Shown: positions 57,968 to 64,000 of the stretch, in pieces
How the letters are laid out: every line of letters starts with the position of its first letter
How positions within the stretch are numbered: position 1 is the stretch's first letter
NCBI GenBank assembly: GCA_007570785.1
Contig: ML660774.1
Location: 4,500,201 to 4,564,200 of the forward strand
DNA: 64,000 nucleotides
Origin: Antilocapra americana
Lineage: Eukaryota; Chordata; Mammalia; Artiodactyla; Antilocapridae
Reading direction: 5' to 3'
Made by a program: the position numbers and the translations under genes
The notes under the pieces: generated by a model
The model's database searches: none
Told to the model about the DNA's origin: nothing
The model's input: the letters and a program-made list of their open reading frames with translations, nothing else

Positions 57968-59149
57968 TATAAAAAGCAATATTGCATAGGAACCTGGAAT
58001 GTTAGGTCCATGAATCAAGGCAAATTGGAAATGGTCAAATAGGAGATAACAAAAATGAACATTGACATTTTAGGAATCGGTGAACTAAAATGGACTGGAA
58101 TAGGCGAATTTAACTCAGATGACCATTGTATCTATTACTCTGGACAAAAATCCCTTATAAGAATTGGAATAGCCCTCATAGTCAACAAAAAAGTCCAAAA
58201 TGCAGTACTTGGATGCAATCTCAAAAACAAAAGAATGATCTCTGTTCATTTCCAGGGCAAACCATTCAATATCACAGTAACCAAAGTCAATGGCCTGACC
58301 AGTAATGCTGAAGAAGCTGAACTTGAATGGTTCTATGAAGACCTACAAGACCTTCTAGAACTAACACCCAAAAAAGATGCCCTCTTCATCATAGCGGTCT
58401 GGAATGCAAAAGTAGGAAGTCAAGAGATACCTGGAGTAACAGGCAAATTTGACCTTGAACTACAGAATGAAGCAAGGCAAAGGCTAATAGAGTTTTGCCA
58501 GGAGAACACACTGGTCATAGCAAACACCCTCTTACAACAACAAGGGAGAAGACTCTACACATGGACGTAACCAGATGATCAAAACCAAAATCAGATTGAT
58601 TATATTCTTTGCAGCCGAAGATGGAGAAGCTCTATACAGTCAGCAAAAACAAGACCGGGAGCTGACCATGGCTCCCGTCATGAACTCCTTATTGCCAAAT
58701 TCAGAATTAAATTGAAGAAAGGAGGAAAAACCACTAGACCATTCAAGTATGACCTAAATCAAATCTCTTATGATTATACAGTGGAAGTGACAAATAGATT
58801 TAAGGGATTAGATCTGATAGACAGAGTGCCTGATGAACTATGGACGGATGTTCATGACATTGTACAGGAGGCAGTGATCAAGACCATCCCCAAGAAAAAG
58901 AAATGCAAAAAGACAAAATGGTTGTCTGAGGAGGCCTTACAAATAGCTGAGACAAGAGAAGCTAAAGGCAAAGGAGAAAAGGAAAGATATACCCATTTGA
59001 ATGGAGAGTTCCATAGAATAGCAAAGAAGATAAGAAAGACTTCTTCAATGATCAATGCAAAGAAACAGAGGAAAACAATAGAATGGGAAAGACTAGAGAT
59101 CTCTTCAAGAAAATTAGTGATACCAAGGGAACATTTCATGCAAAGATGA
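57968..59149 (+). pseudogene. BovB endonuclease region, in frame but interrupted
   Basis: This region encodes the EEP-type endonuclease that nicks target DNA for RTE LINEs. Reading from about 57968, the frame holds GTWNVRSMNQGKLE, then a TAG at 58040-58042, then a 171-codon stretch (58055-58567) with the conserved ELKWTG (catalytic Glu kept). The expected GDWNAKVG reads AVWNAKVG at residues 114-121, so the Asp is lost (GTC at 58397-58399). A TAA at 58568-58570 follows. The same frame then resumes with NQIDYILCS and GSRHELLIAKF. The SDH motif has become SRH (CGT at 58676-58678), with the His kept. A basic linker runs to a TGA at 59147-59149. Two stops and two lost catalytic aspartates make it dead. 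Confidence 0.9.
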
Positions 59150-60700
59150 GCACAATAAAGGATAGAAAATGTATGGACCTAATAGAAGCAGAAGATATTA
59201 AGAAGTTATACACTGTATTAAAATAGCAAGAGCTATACACAAAAGATCTTCATGACCCAGGCAACCACAATTGTGGATCACTCACCTAGAACCAGACATC
59301 CTGAAATGTGAAGTCAAGTTGGCTTTTGGAAGCATCACTACAAACAAAGCTAGGGGAGGTGATGGAATTCCAGTTGAGCTATTTCAAATCCTGAAAGATG
59401 ATGCTGTGAAAACGCTTCACTAAATATTCCAGAGAAACTGGAAAACTCAGCAGTGACCACAGGACTGGAAAAGGTCAGTTTTCATTTGAATCCCAAAGAA
59501 AAGCAATGCCAAAGAATGCTCAAGCTACCACACAGTTGCACTCATCTCACATACTAACAAAGCAATGGTCAGAATTCTCTAAGCCAGGCTTCAATGGTAC
59601 ATGAACTGTGAACTTCCAAATATTCAAGCTGGTTTTAGAAAAGGCAGAGGAACCAGAGATCAAATTGGCAACATCTGCTGAATCATCAAAAATGCAAGAG
59701 AGTTCCAGAAAAATACCTACTTTTGCTTTATTGACAACACCAAAGCCTTTGACTGTGTGGATCACAACAAACTCTGGAAAATTCTTAAAGAGATGGGAAT
59801 ACCAGACCATCTGAAGTGCCTCCTGAGACATCTGTATGCAGATCAAGAAGCAACAGGTAGAACTAGACATGGAATAAATAAGTTGCTTCCAAATCAGGAA
59901 AGGAGTATGTCAAGGCTGTATATTGTCACCCTGCTTATTTAATATATGTTCAGAGTACCTTGTGTGAAATGCCAAGCAGGATGAAGCACAAGATGGAATC
60001 AAGATTGCCAGGAGAAATAAAAATAACCTCAGATAAGCAGATGACACCACCCTTATGGCAGAAAGGGAAGAAGAACTAAGAGCCTCTTGATGAAAGTGAG
60101 GAGAGTGAAAAAGTTGGCTTAAAGGTCAACATTCAGAAAACTAAGATCATGGCATCTGGTCCCATCACTTCATGGCAAATAGATGGAGAAACAGTGAAAA
60201 CAGTGACAGACTTTATTTTGGGGGGCTCCAAAATCACTGCAGATGTTGACTGCAGCCATGAAATTAAAAGACATTTGCTCCTTGGAAGAAAAACTATGAT
60301 CAACCTAAGCAGCATATTAAAAACAGAGACATTATTTTGCCAACAAAGGTCTGTCCAGTCAAGGCTATGGTTTTTCCAGTAGTCATGTATGGATGTGAGA
60401 GTTCAACTATAAAGAAAGCTGAGCACCAAAGAACTGATGCTTTTGAACTGTGGTGTTGGAGAAGACTCTTGAGAGTCCCTTGGACTGCAAGGAGATCCAA
60501 CCAGTCCATCCTAAAGGAAATCAGTCCTAAATATTCACTGGAAGGACTGATGCTGAAGCTCCAATACTTTGTCCACTTGATGCAAAGAACTGACTCATTG
60601 GAAAAGACCCTGATGTTGGAAAAGACTGAAGGCAGGAGGAGAAGTGTGACAGAGGGTGAGATGGTTGGATGGCATCACTGACATGCTGGACACATGTGTG
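59150..60700 (+). pseudogene. BovB reverse transcriptase and C-terminal region, broken
   Basis: This is the polymerase part of the full-length BovB, now spread over all three frames. Recognisable pieces are GGDGIPVELFQILKDDAVK (about 59357), the motif A frame CFIDNTKAFDCVDHNKLW (about 59723-59776, Asp kept) and the palm segment EMGIPDHLKCLLRHLYADQE. The motif C codons have YADD's Tyr replaced by a TAA stop at 60034-60036, followed by intact Ala-Asp-Asp. The C-terminal domain (60337-60681) includes MYGCESSTIKKAEHQRTDAF and [20 protein letters not shown]. No active polymerase can be made. Confidence 0.88.
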
Positions 60701-60799
60701 AGAAGGCCCTGAGAGTCGGTGAAGGACAGGGAAACCTGGTATGCTGCAGTCCATGGGGTCACAAAGAGTCAGCCATTGCTGAGTGACTGAACTGAACTG

Positions 60800-60812
60800 A
60801 TATTGATTCCTG
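60800..60812 (+). repeat. Right target-site duplication of the full-length BovB
   Basis: ATATTGATTCCTG, identical to 57263-57275. The first A could belong to the element end. Confidence 0.85.
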
Positions 60813-60937
60813 CATAAACTTCATTGAAGATTCTAGCCTAATCTTACAAGTAACCTTTGCACATTATCTATGGATGATAGCAGTGGACTTCTTAGATAGT
60901 AAACCATCTGGCCAGTAGAATAGAAATCAACTCAAAT

Positions 60938-61120
60938 CAGTGATTCTCAAATTCAGGATTCATCAGAATCATGTAGAGAGCTTATTAAAAACACAGACTG
61001 CTGGTCCTCAAACCCAGAGTTTCACAATCAGTAGGCCTGGGGGTGGGGCTTGGGCCTTTCCTTTCTATCAAGAGTGATATTGATACCTCGTTTTTGAGGA
61101 TCACATTTTGAGAACGATTG
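60938..61120. mobile_element. MER20-like hAT DNA transposon
   Basis: Ends CAGTGATTCTCAAA and (reverse complement of the right end) CAATCGTTCTCAAAA form the terminal inverted repeat. The core AAAACACAGACTGCTGG, GAGTTTCACAATCAGTAGG and GGGGTGGGGCTTGGGCC matches MER20. Non-autonomous and 183 bp long. I cannot see a clean 8-bp target duplication. Confidence 0.85.
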
Positions 61121-61852
61121 AACTGGCAGAATCAGATGTTGGTGTTACTGTGAAATAATTATGGGAAGATGACAGATAAAATGAAAGCAAGAGCAAAGTA
61201 ACAAGAGAAGCAATAGTAGACCCAAGAGACATTTTTTTGTGGTTGTATTACCAGACTTTCTTAATACTGGATGTTAGGAATGAGGGTGAGAGAAGTTTTG
61301 AAAGTGACAACAAAATATCTTTTTCGGATAGGTAACTGCCACATTAACCACAATGGAGCCTACAGAGGATGGAGTGGGGTTGGGCATGGATGGAGGAAGT
61401 TTTAAGGGAAGAGAAGGAATTTAGTTTATGATATTGCATCTCTCTCAAGTTCCTGAAAACATGCAAATTTGATATGTTCAGTCAACCACTAAAATTCAGC
61501 TCTGGATTTTAGTAGAGCGCTAATACCTGAAGATAGTAGTTGAAAATGGAAGGGAAGCCGATGGATAAAGCAATCATCTAGGAAGAGTATTTTGCATGAA
61601 AAAGGCAAAGAACCAAGAGCAGAATCCTGAAATGCTCTAATAATTAGATACATGAAGAGGATGTTGAGAAGCCAGAATAGGACAATAAAAATGATTAAAG
61701 GGCAAGAGAATTAGCAGAGATCTATGTCAGGAAATAAAAAAGGAGACATTTAAAAACCAGAGAGTAATCAGTAGTGTCAAATACTTTAAAGAGATCAAAC
61801 ATGACCAGGGCTTAACACAGACTGTAATAATTAAGTGCATCCATAATTTCAT
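61121..61852. other. Purine-rich sequence, possibly an old dispersed repeat
   Basis: From 61540 to 61810 the order of segments (GAACCAAGAGCAGAATCCTG, AGTAGTGTCAAATACTTTAA, AGAGATCAAACATGACC) resembles a widely dispersed old mammalian repeat, perhaps reversed L2. I cannot assign it firmly. No coding frame. Confidence 0.35.
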
Positions 61853-62165
61853 TTGGGGTTTCCCTGAAAACTCAGTTGGTAAAGAATCCTGCAGTGCACG
61901 AGACCCCAGTTCAATTCCTGGGTCGGGAAGGTCTGCTGGAGAAGGGATAGGCTACTCACTACAGTATTACTGGGCCTCCCTTGTGGCTCAGCTGGTAGAG
62001 AATCTGCCTGCATTGTGGGAGACCTGGGTTCAGTCCCTGGGTTGGGAAAGTCCCCTGGAGAAGAGAAAGGCTACCCACTCCAATATTCTGGCCTGGAGAA
62101 TTCCATGGACTGTATAGTCCATGAGGTCTCAGAGTCAGACCCAACTGAATGACTTTCACTTAACT
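61853..62165 (+). mobile_element. Dimeric Bov-tA SINE (Bov-tA3 type)
   Basis: Two tRNA-like heads, TTTGGGGTTTCCCTGAAAAC and, near 61974, GCCTCCCTTGTGGCTCAGCT, each with a TCCCTGGGT-like or TTCCTGGGT B box, then the shared body and a TGAATGACTTTCACTTAAC end. TAATTTCAT before and TAACTTCAT after the element may be its target duplication. Confidence 0.88.
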
Positions 62166-62293
62166 TCATCACTTTATTCAGCCAGGCCCTAAAACAACTA
62201 TTGAATGCATTTTTAGCACAAGTCTTTTATCCTCTTCCTTAAACTGATCATGGGAATCTTCTTAGCCACCAGGTTCATTTTTTAAAGTTGAAG

Positions 62294-62558
62294 TTGCTGC
62301 TGCTAAGTTACTTCAGTCATGTCCGATTCTGTGCGACCCCATAGACAGCAGCCCAGCAGGCTCCCCCGTCCCTGGGATTCTCCAGGCAAGAATACTGGAG
62401 TGGGTTGCCATTTCATTCTCCAATGCATGAAAGTGAAAGTGAAGTTGCTCAGTCATATCCGACTCTTAGCAACCCCATGGACTACAGCCCACCAGGTTCC
62501 CCCATCCCTGGGATTTTCCAGGCAAGAGTACTGGAGTGGCTTGCCATTGCCTTCTCCA
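62294..62558 (-). mobile_element. Bov-A2 SINE, full dimer
   Basis: Reverse complement of two Bov-A units. The first is TGCTGCTGCTAAGTTACTTC to GTGGGTTGCCATTTCATTC. The linker is CAATGCATGAAAGTGAAAG. The second is AAGTTGCTCAGTCATATCCG to TGGCTTGCCATTGCCTTC. No tRNA-like head is present, as expected for this type. Confidence 0.93.
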
Positions 62559-62888
62559 GAAGTTACCCTTGAGGAATTAGTCATCTTGCAATCATAGGCA
62601 CAAGTGAAGATTGTCTTATTCCTTTGGCAAAGGGAGGGATAGTGAAAAACGGGATGAGTGTAAACTTTTACTTGCCAATACCTCAAATATGGCTCGAAAC
62701 TGGAACTGAAAGTATGCTGCCCTGAGATCCATAGTTGCTTGTGTACAAAGGGTCATTCCACAGGCCACCCTCTGGCTCAAGTTTAGAAATTTTTCCCAGC
62801 CACTTGATAAAACATCTATATCCCTGTTTCTATTCTAAGGCCTAATATGAGCCCTAAATTCTAAGTTGAATCTACGACTTTTGTTCAA

Positions 62889-62926
62889 ATATATATAGGT
62901 GTGTATGTATATATATATATATATAT
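62889..62926. repeat. (TA)n microsatellite
   Basis: AT dinucleotides broken by GGTGTGTATG, ending in about nine uninterrupted AT units. The following SINE inserted at or within it. Confidence 0.9.
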
Positions 62927-63165
62927 GGAGAAGGCACTGGCAACCCACTCCAGTACTCTGGACTGGAAAATCTCATGGATAGAGGAGCCTGGTGGGCTGC
63001 AGTCCATGGGGTCCCCTTTCACTTTTCACTTTCATGCATTGGAGAAGGAAATGGTAACCCACTCCAGTGTTCTTGCCTGGAAAATCCCAAGGACGGCAGA
63101 GCCTGGTGGGCTGCCATCTATGGTGTTGTACAGAGTCAGACACGACTGACATGACTTACCAGCAG
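62927..63165 (+). mobile_element. Bov-A2 SINE, plus strand
   Basis: GGAGAAGGCACTGGCAACCC, GGGCTGCAGTCCATGGGGTC, linker TTTCACTTTTCACTTTCATG, second unit GGAGAAGGAAATGGTAACCC to GTCAGACACGACTGACATGA. It is the same type as 62294-62558 but in the opposite orientation. Confidence 0.92.
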
Positions 63166-64000
63166 TCGTAACAGCTACATATATATGAGTCTACATTCCC
63201 AGATGTGTTTTTCTCCACTGGGCCTACCACCTGGCCAAACCAGTCAACATGGTTTTTCAAGTCAGACTTCAGAGAATTGCTAAGGTCATCTCAGGTCATC
63301 TGCAAACTACATCTGACCTGCACCTTTCTTTTCCCGGATGATCCTATCTAAACCTAACCCCTGTCTGCTCCTTGCTCTCATCAGATGATGCCCCTGTCTT
63401 GCCCAGGCAGTTGAAGCTATGAGTATGGATGCTATGACCAGGGCACATAGTTTCATTAGTGAAAGAAGCCAAGCAGATTTAAGCAGATCAAGCTAAGCCT
63501 TCATGACCATGAACGAGAGAAGATGTGTCTTTCTTGCTCTTTTTTTTGTTTTGTTTTTGAAAGGATCCATTTGGGAAACTTCTTTCACTTCATTATAACT
63601 GAAAAACAAAACTATTTTCTCTTGGACCATTATCAACCAATCGTGGTTTGAGTTATATACATGTTTTCTTGATATAAAAAAAAAAGAAAAAGAAAAGCAA
63701 ATGATAAATAAATGAGAAGATATAGATTGGTTTTTACAAATCATCATAGTCCATTATCATTTTCAATCAAAACTATGCAAATGTAACAGAAACGCTCCCC
63801 AAATAGTCACTGATTACAAAAGAATAAATAAAGAGTACATGATGCTAGGTTTAAGAAACTTGATCCAGTTATTGTAAAGAACCCGAACTGTGTATATCTT
63901 TATTTTCTCACATCCACAATGAAGAGAAATTCATGTGTGAGTAGTTTGTCATTCTTCAATCATATATTAATTTATAAATGTTCAGGGTTCATTTTATGGA
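63166..64000. other. Spacer to the window end
   Basis: Contains T- and A-rich runs (63540-63560, 63677-63698). One 84-codon minus-strand frame is low-complexity and unconvincing. No repeat family or gene recognised. Confidence 0.4.

Larger units (their letters stand above)
57276..60799 (+). mobile_element. Full-length BovB LINE, inactive
   Basis: A 3.5-kb element bounded by a 13-bp direct repeat. It has a 5' UTR region (57276 to about 57965, including GAAAATTGGATTAAAGATTT and GCAGACAGAATGAAAACC), the apurinic-type endonuclease, the reverse transcriptase, the C-terminal domain and the standard BovB 3' end (GAGTGACTGAACTGAACTG). All other BovB copies here are truncated. BovB is an RTE-clade LINE known to have spread between reptiles and ruminants by horizontal transfer. 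This copy carries many stops and frameshifts. Confidence 0.93.

Noticed and set aside
1..64000. CRISPR array, operon, phage or plasmid features
   Set aside because: No regularly spaced direct repeats with unique spacers and no bacterial gene organisation. The repeats are ruminant retroelements.

Overview
This window reads as non-coding nuclear DNA from a ruminant, most likely a bovid. The evidence is the repeat content: BovB (RTE-clade) LINE copies, tRNA-derived Bov-tA and Bov-A2 SINEs, ruminant-type L1 3' ends and a short mariner MITE with TTGGGTTGGCC ends. Older mammalian repeats (MIR, L2, MER20-like, Tigger/MER2-like, MLT1-like LTR, old L1) lie underneath. I cannot separate cattle, buffalo, sheep and goat from this sequence. 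I found no intact protein-coding gene, rRNA, functional tRNA or CRISPR array. Every long open frame that resembles a known protein is a decayed LINE frame.

Layout. 1-3.3 kb: a SINE tail, then a 5'-truncated L1 with a broken ORF2. 3.3-13 kb: AT-rich DNA with SINEs, one palindromic DNA-transposon remnant, two truncated BovB copies on the minus strand and an old L1 split by later insertions. 13-25.3 kb: a TSD-bounded 234-bp BovB tail, a SINE-in-SINE nest, a Tigger-like element, a 1.7-kb BovB with a decayed reverse transcriptase, MIRs and an MLT1-like LTR. 25.3-32.8 kb: a CpG-containing GC-rich patch with a poly(A) signal, a mariner MITE, a long L2, and a BovB-in-BovB nest within an L1 tail. 32.8-38.2 kb: the longest stretch in which I recognise no interspersed repeat. 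38.2-57.2 kb: scattered SINE, MIR, L2 and L1 pieces and a predicted G-quadruplex. 57.2-60.8 kb: one apparently full-length BovB (3.5 kb) with a 13-bp target-site duplication, clearly inactive. 60.8-64 kb: a MER20-like element and three Bov SINEs, two forming an inverted pair.

How the parts relate. The window is a layered record of retrotransposition. MIR, L2, MER20-like, Tigger-like and MLT1-like pieces are oldest, L1 3' tails are intermediate, and BovB and Bov SINEs insert into all of them. BovB and the Bov SINEs share 3' sequence, consistent with the accepted view that BovB enzymes mobilise these SINEs. I found no evidence for an undescribed biological system. The best leads are the GC-rich 3'-UTR-like patch (25940-26330), the repeat-poor block (32.8-38.2 kb), the G-quadruplex at 52.8 kb, and the nested insertions with readable target-site duplications. 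Family names and approximate ends come from pattern recognition without a database search.
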